A stretch of 64,000 bases of DNA from Roseihalotalea indica (GTDB taxonomy: Bacteria > Bacteroidota > Bacteroidia > Cytophagales > Cyclobacteriaceae). Below the pieces are notes generated by a model that saw only the letters and a list, made by a program, of their open reading frames with translations, was not told the DNA's origin and searched no databases. Of the stretch, positions 32,847-42,885 are shown piece by piece. Made by a program: the position numbers and the translations under genes. The stretch covers positions 1-64,000 of the forward strand of contig NZ_JAINFL010000009.1 in NCBI RefSeq assembly GCF_022458895.1. Reading direction: 5' to 3'. Positions within the stretch are counted from its first letter, which is position 1. Each line of letters opens with the position of its first letter.

Positions 32847-35795
32847 ATGGCCTCATTTTTAGAAGAAGTTAGCAATAAGATACTTGCAGCACATCCCACC
32901 GACCTGGCTCATCTAACCTTTGTGTACCCGAATCGGCGGGCTGGTTTATTTTTTCAGGAAATTTTAGCGCAGCAAATAAATAGAACAGAGTGGGGACCCC
33001 AAATGTTCACTTTTCAGGAATTTGCAGAGGAGCTCTCTGGTCTGCAAATCCCCGACCATCTTACGCTGCTTTTCTCTCTCTATCAGGTATTCACCGAAAA
33101 AAGTCAGAGCAATGAGAGTTTCGATCACTTCTACTTTTGGGGCGACCTTCTGCTTCGCGATTTTGACGAGATAGATAAAGCTCTGGTCAAAACTACTGAC
33201 CTGTTTGCCAACCTCAAAGATTTAAAAGAACTGGAGGCCAATTATGATTACCTGACCCAGGAACAGCGGAATGCCATTACCCGTTTTTGGAGAAATTTTC
33301 AGCACGGGCAACCTACCTCATCCAAAGAGCAGTTTCTTCGTTTCTGGTCTATTCTGCATCAGGTATACAATGCCTTTACCCAGCAACTCAATACCAAAGG
33401 GTGGGCGTACGAAGGGTGGATGCTTCGCCAATTGGCTGAAAAAATTGCTTCTCAGCAAATTGAACACTCCTTTCAAAAAGTAATCTTTGTAGGGTTGCAC
33501 GCTCTGGCACCGGCTGAAGAAAAGCTGGTACGTTGGTTTATAGAAGAAGAAAACGCTGAAATATACTGGGATACCGATGCCTATTATGTAGAGCATGCTC
33601 GCCACGAAGCCGGGCATTTTTTTCGCAAGTATCGGCAGCATCCGGTTTGGAGAGAGACACTTCCTGATCCGTTACCCCAACACTACCAGACGGGGCAATC
33701 GCGCAATTTGCAGGCTATTGGGGTAACGCTGAATGTAGGGCAAGCCAAGCAGGCCGGGAATATTCTGCGGCAGCTCAGTCGGCAGTCAGATTTTGTGCCT
33801 GAGAAAACGGTCGTTGTCCTGCCCGATGAAAATCTGCTGTTTCCGATGTTGCATTCGCTGCCTTCAGAGATTGAAAAGGTCAACGTTACCATGGGGTATC
33901 CGGTGCGAAGTACAGCGCTGTACAGCCTTATTGAGCATGTATTAGCCCTGCAGGAAGAAAAAAGATACAACAAAACGACCGAAGCCTACGAGTTTCATCA
34001 TGTGCGGGTGCTGGCCCTGATGCGTCATCCCTACCTGTTGCATATGTATCCCGAACGGGCCCAGGAGCTGATTCAGGATATTGAGAAGCGCAACCAGGTA
34101 TATGTAAGCACAAAAACGCTTCAGCAACATCCCTTGTACCAGGTGGTCTTCCAGCCAGTTACTGAAGCGCGAGATACTTTTGATTACCTTATTCAAATTC
34201 TGCAACGCATCCATCAGGGGGCTGAGACTAGTTCTATGGAAGGCGACCAGTTAACCTTACCGCTACTCGAGCAGGAGCTGGTCTATCAACTATTTACCCA
34301 AGTAAACCGCCTCAAGGCACTGGCGCAGGAACATCAGTTTACATTTTCTCCTCAATTATTCGTGCGCATCTTCCGGCAGATCATGCAGTCGCTGCGGTTG
34401 CCATTTACGGGAGAGCCCGTGCGGGGCCTGCAGGTGATGGGCGTGCTGGAAACCCGTAACCTGGACTTTGACAATGTCATTATTCTTTCATTCAATGAAG
34501 GGGTGTATCCTAAATCAGAAGCCATTAATACCTTCATCCCCGGTAACCTGCGGCGGGGGTTTGGATTACCCACCGGAGATGAGCAGGATGCTATCTATGC
34601 ATATACTTTTTATCGACTGTTACATCGGGCCAAGCAGGTTTATCTTCTGTATAATACCGAAGATAGTACCAACCAGAATGGGGAGATGAGCCGCTTTCTG
34701 TATCAACTCACGTACGAATCGGTAGCGAATGCGGATGGCTCCTTTCAGTTTCCTGATGGGCAGGGCGACTATAAAGTAACCCGGCAAACCCTGAGCACTC
34801 CTGTCCGGGCAATCCCTGCCGAGCCAATCACCATTGAAAAGAACACTGATGTGCTGGCCCGGTTGCACCGCTATACCCGTCAACCCGATCACCCGCCCCG
34901 GCGCAGCCTGACCCCCTCGGCCCTGAACACCTACCTGGACTGCCGGCTGAAATTTTACTATAAGTATGTAGTAGACCTGAAAGAACCGGAGGTAGTGCAG
35001 GAAGAAGTAGACCCTGCCGTGTTTGGAAACCTGTTGCACCGGGCTATGGAGTTGGTATACCAGTCGGTGCTAACCGAAGATCAACGCACCGTAGTGCGGG
35101 AGATGATTGAGCAATTAAAGAAAGATCAGATGAGTGCCGCCGTGAAAGACGCTTTTCGTGAGCATTACGGTCAGGAAGGAGTGGAGGAATTTATGCTGGA
35201 AGGTCGGAACGTGATTGCCTATGATATTGTGCGAAAGATGGCGCGCCGCATTCTGGATATGGATATTGCATATGCGCCTTTCGAGATCATCAGCCTGGAG
35301 CGGGAAGGGGGGCGAGGCTACTTCTGGGAGACTACCTTAGAAGCAAAGAATACCTCGCCTACCATCGTCAGCTTACGGGGTATTATCGACCGCATTGACC
35401 GCAAAGAAAACGTAGTACGCGTACTAGATTACAAAACTGGTCGCGATGAAAAAAAGGCACACAGCATAGAATCTCTCTTTGACCGCGACGATAAAAAGCG
35501 TAATAAAGCCGCCTTTCAGGCACTCTTCTACGCGTTGCTCTATCAGCAAAACAGCGATACTGAAGAACGCATCGTCCCGGGGCTGGTTAATGCCAAAGAC
35601 CTCTTCGCCGCCGACTTCGACTCCCGCATTATCCTCGACAAGCACCCCGTCAATGACTATGCTCCCTGGGACTCTGAATTTCGTAAGGGGCTGAATACCC
35701 TATTGCTAGAGCTTTTCAACCCCACGATTCCCTTCGACCAGACTACCGACCTCCGCAAGTGCTCCCTTTGTCCCTATGCTAAATTATGTTACTAG
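32847..35795 (+). CDS. AddB-like PD-(D/E)XK nuclease protein
   Basis: 982 residues from the ATG at 32847 (MASFLEEVSNKILAA); the earlier TTG would add 14 unrelated residues. The N-terminal part begins TFVYPNRRAGLFF, the degenerate helicase-like start of AddB, and the C-terminal 300 residues form the RecB-family nuclease, with GNLLHRAME, GIIDRIDR and LDYKTGRDE carrying the catalytic Asp and Lys. Cysteines in YLDCRLKFYY and the final CSLCPYAKLC would hold a 4Fe-4S cluster, as in AddB. It works in double-strand break processing. The usual AddA/UvrD-type partner gene is not next to it. Confidence 0.88.
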   Translation: MASFLEEVSNKILAAHPTDLAHLTFVYPNRRAGLFFQEILAQQINRTEWGPQMFTFQEFAEELSGLQIPDHLTLLFSLYQVFTEKSQSNESFDHFYFWGDLLLRDFDEIDKALVKTTDLFANLKDLKELEANYDYLTQEQRNAITRFWRNFQHGQPTSSKEQFLRFWSILHQVYNAFTQQLNTKGWAYEGWMLRQLAEKIASQQIEHSFQKVIFVGLHALAPAEEKLVRWFIEEENAEIYWDTDAYYVEHARHEAGHFFRKYRQHPVWRETLPDPLPQHYQTGQSRNLQAIGVTLNVGQAKQAGNILRQLSRQSDFVPEKTVVVLPDENLLFPMLHSLPSEIEKVNVTMGYPVRSTALYSLIEHVLALQEEKRYNKTTEAYEFHHVRVLALMRHPYLLHMYPERAQELIQDIEKRNQVYVSTKTLQQHPLYQVVFQPVTEARDTFDYLIQILQRIHQGAETSSMEGDQLTLPLLEQELVYQLFTQVNRLKALAQEHQFTFSPQLFVRIFRQIMQSLRLPFTGEPVRGLQVMGVLETRNLDFDNVIILSFNEGVYPKSEAINTFIPGNLRRGFGLPTGDEQDAIYAYTFYRLLHRAKQVYLLYNTEDSTNQNGEMSRFLYQLTYESVANADGSFQFPDGQGDYKVTRQTLSTPVRAIPAEPITIEKNTDVLARLHRYTRQPDHPPRRSLTPSALNTYLDCRLKFYYKYVVDLKEPEVVQEEVDPAVFGNLLHRAMELVYQSVLTEDQRTVVREMIEQLKKDQMSAAVKDAFREHYGQEGVEEFMLEGRNVIAYDIVRKMARRILDMDIAYAPFEIISLEREGGRGYFWETTLEAKNTSPTIVSLRGIIDRIDRKENVVRVLDYKTGRDEKKAHSIESLFDRDDKKRNKAAFQALFYALLYQQNSDTEERIVPGLVNAKDLFAADFDSRIILDKHPVNDYAPWDSEFRKGLNTLLLELFNPTIPFDQTTDLRKCSLCPYAKLCY

Positions 35796-35885
35796 TCTCT
35801 AATAGGAGGGGAGTCTCTAGAAGAAGATGCGACGTGTCGAGGCTTTTTAACGGATAACAGGTATTTTCTTTATACTGCATTACAA

Positions 35886-35915
35886 ATAAAACACCCTGGC
35901 TGGTGGGCTAGGGTG
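35886..35915 (-). terminator. Intrinsic terminator of the ELWxxDGT protein gene
   Basis: CACCCT (35892-35897) pairs with AGGGTG (35910-35915); on the minus strand it runs into TTTTATTTG. It lies 30 bp after the stop codon at 35945. Confidence 0.7.
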
Positions 35916-35944
35916 AGTATTTGTTTAGTAAGGATAAGTTTTAA

Positions 35945-38482
35945 TTATTCTTTCACAACTCTGATAGTCTCTCTGATTTCGCCTCCAATAATTTTTATCA
36001 TATACATTCCTGAGGAAAGCTCAGTGACATCCATCTGATAATGAGGGTTTTGAGTGGCATCAATCTCCAACTGCCGTACCAATATACCCGTCAGGTTGTA
36101 CATGTATATCTGGGTATGACTACCCCATTGGTCACCCCCGGTAAAGTCCAGCATGAAATGTTGCTGCCCAGGGTTAGGATAGATGCGAAGCGTAGCTTCT
36201 TCTCCGGGAATGATGCTTTGCGGTTCTTCCAGTCCTGGAGTACCTTTCTTGGCTATCGGTTCGGTACGGGTAGCCGGGTTGCAGCCGGCAACATAGACGC
36301 CACCGCAAAGATAAACGGTTACATCACACTCGTAGTGGAGCGTAGCTCCTATAATGCGGCCCCGGAAGGGTCTTTTGGAAAGTTTCCAGGATACTGGTAT
36401 CACGGTACCTGGCTCAATATCAGGAACGCCTGCGGCTTTGCATCGTCTTCGGGTTACTTCGTAGCCTTCGTCATTGATGGCATCCGCGTAAATTGTGCCT
36501 CCATCAGGTGAAATACCCGTTACCTCAAAGCGCCAGTTTTTGCGGTAGTTCAGCCCGGACCAGAAATAGTTAGGTAGTTCGCTACTATTATTACGATAAC
36601 ATTTTCTCATGGGCTTAATGGTACAATCATTATGAATTTCCCAGGCCCCAGGCTTACCATCGGTACGCATCCCGGCAATGATGCCCACCACGTAGGTGTT
36701 TTTGTGGTAAGTGAAGTCGGTATACGTGGCCGGGGCGGATGCTACCACAACGTCCAGATCTTTAGGGAAATCCTCCAGGGCAATCTCACAGCTACCATTG
36801 GTGGTAGGAAAGGTCATGGTAGTAGGTTCACAGGATGACCCGTCCGAAGTTTGCGTGGTGGACTGCTCTACAAAGTTTTCATCATACCATTGGAGGATAA
36901 CCGTATTAGGGCCAGCTACTGTTTGAGTAGTAAAATAGGTGGCCCCCGGAGGTGCGGTAATATTGCGGAAGATGTTGGTGCCTTCTACTTCATACCTAAC
37001 ATAATAGTTAGGAAAATCATTAGGGTTGGTGATCTTCCAGGCTCGCTCCGTGGCTGGATCTTCCGAGCATTCCGCCGTGAGTATTAGGTCCTCTACGATA
37101 GTGGGAGTACAGTCTCGCACCCGCATAGTACCTTCTGCTGTTCCATCGCTCTGCCAAAGCTCTAAGTAATTAATATCAGAATTAGCCACAAAGTAGAGTG
37201 TGCCATTTACGATAACTAACCCATTACCATCATATGCTTCACCTTTTGAGTAAATATCCTCGACAAATTGGGTGCCTTCGGAGGTTCCATCGGTTTTCCA
37301 TAAACCTGCTCCGTAAACTCCATCTATAGTCTTAAAAAAGTACAGAGTAGTACCATCAGCCGCTAAACTCGTAATATCCCCTACACCACTTCCTGAATAA
37401 AGGCTATTGACGAGTACCGTACCGCCTTCGGTTCCATCGCTTTTCCATAGTTCTCTACCATTAATTCCATCATCAGCAGTAAAATAAAGTTCATTACCAA
37501 CTGCGGTCAAATCATTGAGTTGACTTGTATTGCTTCCTGGATTAATATCTTTCACGAGTACCGTACCGCCTTCAGTACCATCGGTTTTCCACAACTCTGT
37601 ACCGGTGATTCCATCGGTAGCCGCAAAGTATAATATAGTACCTATGGGAGTTAATTCACCTGATACACCTCCGTTACTTCCCGGATTAATATCTTTGATG
37701 AGCATGGTGCCAATCTCGGTTCCATCAGTTTTCCACAATTCATGACCGTGAACTCCATCATTAGTTATAAAGTACAGGGTATTATTAACTGCAGTTAAAT
37801 TAGAAAAGTCTGTAAAACTGCTTAAAGAGGGAAACGTTACTGGAACAGTACCTGCTTCAGTACCATCACTTTTCCATAGGTCTCGCCCAGTGTCAGTGTA
37901 GATGACAAAATAAAGCATACCATTTACATCTGTTAATTCATCGGGGTAACTACTGGCGCTACCCGGAGTGATATCTTTGACTAACACGGTACCCGCTTCC
38001 GTACCATCGCTTTTCCATAATTCGTTACCATTCACTCCGTCACTCGCTCTGAAATACGCCATACCGTTGAAGGGAACTATAGCTTCAGGAATACTAATAT
38101 CATCATATACAATGTCTTTAACCAACTGCGGATCATTAGTCACCGGATCTATTTTCCATAATTCAACACCGTAAAACGGTTCATCAAGGCCAAAAAAAAG
38201 TGTGCCGTTCACATTGGCTAATGCATAAGGAAAGCCCCGCATAGGGGGGCAGTCAGCTCCTCCGGTAGTGTTAGGAGAAAACTGTTCGCTGACCTCCCCA
38301 ATGCTAGGTGGATGACTCTTAGAGTTTGCAAAGCCAAACATTGGTTTGTTAGTCAGTTGAGACCATTGCTCGGTCTTTCTTTCATTGGTGAAGCGAGGGG
38401 CATAGGTTTGGGCTATTATTGCTATCGGATAGGTGATCAGGAATAGCAATGCTAAGCTGCTGGCAAGTACACGGGTTTTCAT
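35945..38482 (-). CDS. Secreted ELWxxDGT-repeat protein with T9SS sorting domain
   Basis: 845 residues. Signal peptide MKTRVLASSLALLFLITYPI, then about eight to nine repeats of the form ELWKSDGTEAGTVLVKDI (about 110-460), which fold as beta-propeller-like blades. Residues about 470-760 form a cysteine-bearing region I do not recognise (for example HYECDVTVYLCGGVYVAGC). The C-terminus from YPNPGQQHFMLDF to ETIRVVKE is a T9SS type A sorting domain. It is a secreted surface protein; the family's ligand is unknown. A larger relative is at 50964. Its codons repeat heavily, so the DNA contains many near-identical 60-80 bp units. Confidence 0.87.
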   Translation of the reverse strand: MKTRVLASSLALLFLITYPIAIIAQTYAPRFTNERKTEQWSQLTNKPMFGFANSKSHPPSIGEVSEQFSPNTTGGADCPPMRGFPYALANVNGTLFFGLDEPFYGVELWKIDPVTNDPQLVKDIVYDDISIPEAIVPFNGMAYFRASDGVNGNELWKSDGTEAGTVLVKDITPGSASSYPDELTDVNGMLYFVIYTDTGRDLWKSDGTEAGTVPVTFPSLSSFTDFSNLTAVNNTLYFITNDGVHGHELWKTDGTEIGTMLIKDINPGSNGGVSGELTPIGTILYFAATDGITGTELWKTDGTEGGTVLVKDINPGSNTSQLNDLTAVGNELYFTADDGINGRELWKSDGTEGGTVLVNSLYSGSGVGDITSLAADGTTLYFFKTIDGVYGAGLWKTDGTSEGTQFVEDIYSKGEAYDGNGLVIVNGTLYFVANSDINYLELWQSDGTAEGTMRVRDCTPTIVEDLILTAECSEDPATERAWKITNPNDFPNYYVRYEVEGTNIFRNITAPPGATYFTTQTVAGPNTVILQWYDENFVEQSTTQTSDGSSCEPTTMTFPTTNGSCEIALEDFPKDLDVVVASAPATYTDFTYHKNTYVVGIIAGMRTDGKPGAWEIHNDCTIKPMRKCYRNNSSELPNYFWSGLNYRKNWRFEVTGISPDGGTIYADAINDEGYEVTRRRCKAAGVPDIEPGTVIPVSWKLSKRPFRGRIIGATLHYECDVTVYLCGGVYVAGCNPATRTEPIAKKGTPGLEEPQSIIPGEEATLRIYPNPGQQHFMLDFTGGDQWGSHTQIYMYNLTGILVRQLEIDATQNPHYQMDVTELSSGMYMIKIIGGEIRETIRVVKE

Positions 38483-39706
38483 GGTTGTTCTTAGTTAAGG
38501 GGTTGAAAAATAAATAGCTATACAAGTTATTGCCCTTAGAAAGGGGAGCCTGACTAAAAGTAGTTTATGCAAAGGCGGGAGTAAGAGCATAGTCACTAGT
38601 TAGTTATGGATAAAGCCATTATAAGTACCCAATTAAAATTAAGTATAATAAATGTGCCATCACGCCACGCGGTGGGCGTGGCTCTGCGAAGCGATCTTAC
38701 GCAGCACAAGATGTCGGGCGCCGAGCGCTTCGTCACACTTTCTCGCAGTGACGACCGCCATGCAAAAGTTATATTTTAATTTGCATGACTACTCAGTGTA
38801 TCAAAAATTAGTACCAATAACTTTATGAGCATACATAGCAATAACAATCAGAACCTATGGGGTTGCTGTAGTAGTTATACAGACTGCCTTTTAGGAGATC
38901 AACAGCTGTGGTAAACACTCAAACATCTCTTAATTGCTATTAGGAAGGATAGAAAAATAAGGAATATACACCAAAACACAGCCCCTAGGCCAGTATGAGC
39001 CTGAGGATGAGCGAGAATTATTATATAGATATTGGCTACTTTAATATGAGCGTTTTCTTGCTAAGATACAAGCAATACGTTAATTATATTCTGGTTGCAG
39101 GCTTATAGCTTGGTCTAATTGCCCGGTCGCTTCAAATAATTTCTGTAGCCTGATTACTATAGTACAATTTACTTGACATATTTTCTACTTGTTTTTACGT
39201 AAGAGGAACATGTTTTTTCTTGATATTATTATATATAGGGTGATGCTATATTCCTTCTGAAATTCTTTAATCAGGCCTGCTATACTAAGCAACTTACCAG
39301 AAGGGATTATTAAACTCACGGCTTTATCGCCTACCAGTAGGTACAGGTCTTCGAGGACGTTCTATTTACCATAGCAAAAAATATAGCTTTATCTTTATGC
39401 AGAAAGTAGATAAGAATGGTAACTCCAGTCGAAGCTGCGAAAATGCTTGATATCCGCCTTGTCTAGCTGGAAGGTAAATCGGAAGACTGGAGACCATCGC
39501 CATCTACCAACGGCCATTAATTAGGCCTTTGAGATGAGAAACGTTTTTATGTGAGACGTCTTTTTTTATATTAAGGGCAAGCCAGAATAGCTTTACTATT
39601 CTTCGTACAATACTTAAATAATACGTTGGTATTTTGAGTGAGAAATACATTTGGATAGGAGCTTTTGGGGTGGCAATTTTACTTTCTAAGAAAGAATGGT
39701 TAAGCG
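38483..39706. other. 1.2 kb gene-poor region
   Basis: No intact gene was found. It contains the structured repeat at 38651-38765. On the minus strand near 39190-39420 are two short open frames in different frames, one giving YFLHKDKAIFFAMVN and the other LYLLVGDKAVSLIIPSGKLL, which faintly resemble LytTR-type DNA-binding domains and could be a decayed regulator. This is weak. The rest is AT-rich with no clear signal. Confidence 0.4.
38651..38765 (-). repeat. GC-rich, self-complementary interspersed-type repeat
   Basis: Read on the minus strand it starts CGTCACTGCGAGAAAGTG, continues through GACGAAGCGCTCGG and contains GATCGCTTCGCAGAGCC. This resembles the widespread CGTCATTGCGA...GAAGCAATC intergenic repeat seen in many genomes. 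CGTCAC/GTGACG and CCACGC/GCGTGG form small hairpins. It is much richer in G+C than its surroundings. Confidence 0.55.
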
Positions 39707-41644
39707 ATGACAAAATTATATTGGCTGGGTTTGGTCTTGTGTTATATTTCTAGTTATGCATCTGATGATACATCTCCTTTCGGTGAAGTTGCTATAGCCG
39801 AGTTAGAGAGTACCTTTTATGCTCCGGACTCTACGGCCGAAGCGGCAATTCTGCGGGACAAAGGAAGCGTGCGTATTATTTACGATGACCATTTGGGCTT
39901 TCGCGCGTTTTATACTCGCGAAGTGAAAATCAAAATCTATCGTTCATCCGGCTTGTCCTGGGGCGATGTGGTTTTGCCCTATTATGTGAAAGATAAATAC
40001 AAAGCCGAGCGGATTGATGATATTGAAGCCAATACGTATAACCTGGAAGAGGGACGCATCCAGAAAACTGAACTGACCAAAGATGCGGTGTTTACCGAAG
40101 ATATGGATGAGAGCTGGAACCTCCGTAAATTTGCTTTGCCAAACGTGCGGGAAGGTTCAGTGATAGAGTATACCTATACCCTGGTTTCCCCATACTTATT
40201 TCATCTGCGCGATTGGCAGTTTCAGTATGAAGTACCCGTGGTTTGGAGCGAGTACTCCGCCACCATTCCGGCCTTTTACGAGTATTTAATTTTGCATCAG
40301 GGGTATGTGCCACTGGCAGAAAGCGAAGCGGAGATGAGTAGGCACAAATTACAATTGCGGCAATATACCTACAACAACGCCAAATATTTCTGGGCATCCG
40401 AGCATATTCCGGCTTTTGCCGATGAGTCGTTTATCAGCAATAAAGAAGATTACATCTCCAAGCTGACCTTTCAGTTAGCCAAAGAGAACTTTCCGGGTCG
40501 GGCCGTCCGGGAGTATATGGAAACCTGGCCAAAACTGGCGGGTGATCTCCTATCCTTAACCGATTACGGCCGTTTTCTCAAACGTAAAGATGGAAAAGAA
40601 ACCGTAGAAGAACTGACTGCCGGGCTGACCTCTGACCTGGAAAAAGCACAGGCTATTTACGGCTATCTGGGTCAGCATTTGCGATGGAATGAGGAATATA
40701 GCCTGTATCCGGAGGGTACCCCTAAATCCCTGCTGGAAAGCCGGGTAGGTAATAGTAGTGACCTAACCGCAATCCTGACTAACTGGCTTCGCATGGCGGA
40801 TATTGATGCTAACCCGGTGATGGTCAGTACCCGGGGCCACGGACGGGTACAGGTGAAGTTTCCGGTGATTGACCAGTTCAACACCTCAGTGGTGTATGCC
40901 AAAATTGAAGACCAGGAGTATCTGCTGGATATTACCGACCCCTACCAGCCTTTCGGAGTAATCCCTATTCAGTGTCTGAATGGTTATGGATTGGTGGTGG
41001 ATACGAAAGAAGAGCGATGGGTAGCCTTGGAGCGAGTGCATCGTTACCATACTGAAAACTACCTAAGCGTAATATATAACTCTGAGACCAGCCAGTTTGA
41101 AACCACAGTCAATCAGGTGTATCGCGGATATGCCGCTCTGGCCCAGCGCCAACAGTTAAGAAATGAGCCAAAGGAAGTGGTGGGTTATCAGATGGAAGAT
41201 TTTAGAGTAATCAATCAGGAGAAAACCGATGAAGATCTGCGAATGACGTTTACGCAGCTTGAGCCGGCTGCCGATCTGGGAGATTACCTGTATGTTGAGA
41301 CTTTTCCTACATCTCCCTTCGCTGAAAACCCTTTCAAAGCTGCCGAACGTCAGCACCCCATTGACTATAGCTATCGCCGTACCTATAAGCAGGTATTTAA
41401 TCTGGTCATTCCCGAAGGGTATGCTGTAGAAGAGGTGCCCACTTCTACGACAGCATCGTTAGAGGGGAATGTGGTCCAGTTTGTTTTTCAACCTCAGGTC
41501 AGTGCTGTGTCAGTGCAGGTCATGAGTATCATACGCATCAATCAATCGTTGGTAGACGCCCAACAATATCAGGAATTACGCAAGCTGTACGAAGATGTGC
41601 TGGTTAAGCACCAGGAAAAAATCGTATTGCGTAAAATCAAATAA
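39707..41644 (+). CDS. DUF3857/transglutaminase-like protein, active-site residues apparently lost
   Basis: 645 residues with a short N-terminal signal (MTKLYWLGLVLCYISSYA). DUF3857 occupies about 50-220 (REVKIKIYRSSGLSWGDVVL, VREGSVIEYTYTL). A transglutaminase-like fold follows at about 285-420. Where active members have GDCxD, this protein has VGNSSDLTAIL, with Ser at the Cys position, and QFNTSVVYAK, with Thr at the His position; LDITDPY keeps the Asp. It is therefore probably a non-catalytic, binding version. The C-terminal part is beta-rich. Such proteins are common in Bacteroidota and their role is unknown. Confidence 0.82.
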   Translation: MTKLYWLGLVLCYISSYASDDTSPFGEVAIAELESTFYAPDSTAEAAILRDKGSVRIIYDDHLGFRAFYTREVKIKIYRSSGLSWGDVVLPYYVKDKYKAERIDDIEANTYNLEEGRIQKTELTKDAVFTEDMDESWNLRKFALPNVREGSVIEYTYTLVSPYLFHLRDWQFQYEVPVVWSEYSATIPAFYEYLILHQGYVPLAESEAEMSRHKLQLRQYTYNNAKYFWASEHIPAFADESFISNKEDYISKLTFQLAKENFPGRAVREYMETWPKLAGDLLSLTDYGRFLKRKDGKETVEELTAGLTSDLEKAQAIYGYLGQHLRWNEEYSLYPEGTPKSLLESRVGNSSDLTAILTNWLRMADIDANPVMVSTRGHGRVQVKFPVIDQFNTSVVYAKIEDQEYLLDITDPYQPFGVIPIQCLNGYGLVVDTKEERWVALERVHRYHTENYLSVIYNSETSQFETTVNQVYRGYAALAQRQQLRNEPKEVVGYQMEDFRVINQEKTDEDLRMTFTQLEPAADLGDYLYVETFPTSPFAENPFKAAERQHPIDYSYRRTYKQVFNLVIPEGYAVEEVPTSTTASLEGNVVQFVFQPQVSAVSVQVMSIIRINQSLVDAQQYQELRKLYEDVLVKHQEKIVLRKIK

Positions 41645-41674
41645 GTCTTCCAGAAGTTATTTTCAGGCATTGGG

Positions 41675-42478
41675 TTAGGCCACTGCCAACTGCACATAGT
41701 AGCCGCTATGATTGCGCACATTGAACACCCGCCCGTCACCAAAGATCAGGTACTGCCCCCGGATGCCCGTCAGTCGCCCGGTGATTTCGGGTTGCTTATC
41801 CAGTACTACACTCTTTACCTTACGAGGGTATTGCAGCACCGGGTAATGAATTTCAGTGATGGAAGCATCAGTGTAATAATATTCCTGATGTTCTTCGGGC
41901 AACTGCTCGATAACCGTCTGATAGAAAGTGGCTAAGTCCAGTTCATCGTTGGTTTCATCTTTCAACATGTTACGCCAGTTTGTTTTATCGGTAAAGTGAG
42001 ATTTTAGGGCCACTTCAATAACGCCGGCAAGGTAACGATAGGGCACATTTGCAATCGGAACGGCTTTCCAGGCACCCTGATCAATCCAGCGGGTAGGTAC
42101 CTGGGTAGTGCGGGTGACACCTACTTTTACCACATCAGTTTGAGCCAGGTAGACAATGTGGGGTTGCAGGTGATGGGCTTCCTCCCAGGCCGGGTCTCGC
42201 CCTTCGCCCAAATGAGCGCGGCACAGTTCGGGGCGAATGATACACTCCGAATTTTGGGGAGCTTTAATAAAACAAGGGTAGCAAAAGCCCTGACTAAATG
42301 ATTTTTTGGTAAGCCGACCGCAATTAACGCAATTAATGCGTCCGTCAAACTGAAGCGTGATTTCCCGATCAATGAGCTCGTTCATCGCCACGGGCTCTTC
42401 GTTTAAGATCAGGGTATATTCTACCGGCTCAATCAGCGCGGTTTTCATTTTATGTAAATTACCTTCGTAGGTGGTCAT
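41675..42478 (-). CDS. DUF2797 family protein
   Basis: 267 residues from the ATG at 42478 (MTTYEGNLHKMKTAL); the longer frame adds 24 residues unlike the family. Two CxxC pairs (CVNCGRLT and CYPCF, about 65-85) look like a zinc ribbon. The core VYLAQTDVVKVGVTRTTQV and RWIDQGAW resembles a GIY-YIG-like nuclease fold, which the family is thought to share. The function is not established. It converges on the DUF3857 gene with a 30-bp gap. Confidence 0.82.
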   Translation of the reverse strand: MTTYEGNLHKMKTALIEPVEYTLILNEEPVAMNELIDREITLQFDGRINCVNCGRLTKKSFSQGFCYPCFIKAPQNSECIIRPELCRAHLGEGRDPAWEEAHHLQPHIVYLAQTDVVKVGVTRTTQVPTRWIDQGAWKAVPIANVPYRYLAGVIEVALKSHFTDKTNWRNMLKDETNDELDLATFYQTVIEQLPEEHQEYYYTDASITEIHYPVLQYPRKVKSVVLDKQPEITGRLTGIRGQYLIFGDGRVFNVRNHSGYYVQLAVA

Positions 42479-42754
42479 GAATAAGGGAATAATTGTGTAA
42501 ATACTTCCTTTTAAAGAACAGGCGAAAGTAGAAAATAATTTGCTAAGCACGAAGGTGAAACAATCTGCTTGTTGGTAGTTTGTTACTCTGAACAGAGTAG
42601 GAAAAGATAATCAGTGACTAGAAAATTATTTCGTTTTATTATGCTGATTTTCAGTGTGTTGTTTTCTTAAATGTTTTTTACTTATTCTGTCATGTATGCA
42701 TTCAATCATTAGACTTTATTACGGTTTATTTTGTAATTGATTTTCAATCTCGCT

Positions 42755-42806
42755 CAGAGTTACCGGGCGCCGGGCGCGGGGCAGCCCATGCTCGAAGAGA
42801 ACTCTG
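42755..42806. repeat. GC-rich hairpin in the gap before the YeeZ-like SDR
   Basis: CAGAGTT (42755-42761) pairs with AACTCTG (42800-42806), enclosing a G+C-rich stretch with GGGCGCCGGGCGCGGGG. It stands out in the otherwise AT-rich 42479-42885 gap, which has no gene. It may be a structured leader or an interspersed repeat. Confidence 0.4.
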
Positions 42807-42885
42807 GGCACCACAGAAAGCATCATTTTAGCTTAATAAACCAATCGCGCCACGATGGCCGTAATAATCTTTATTCATTATTCTT

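Noticed and set aside
35945..38482. Tandem DNA repeats considered as a CRISPR array
   Set aside because: They are in frame and encode ELWxxDGT protein repeats, not spacers between fixed repeats. The same holds for 50964-54839.
39504..39713. 69-residue minus-strand open frame before the DUF3857 gene
   Set aside because: It overlaps the promoter side of that gene and shows no family resemblance.
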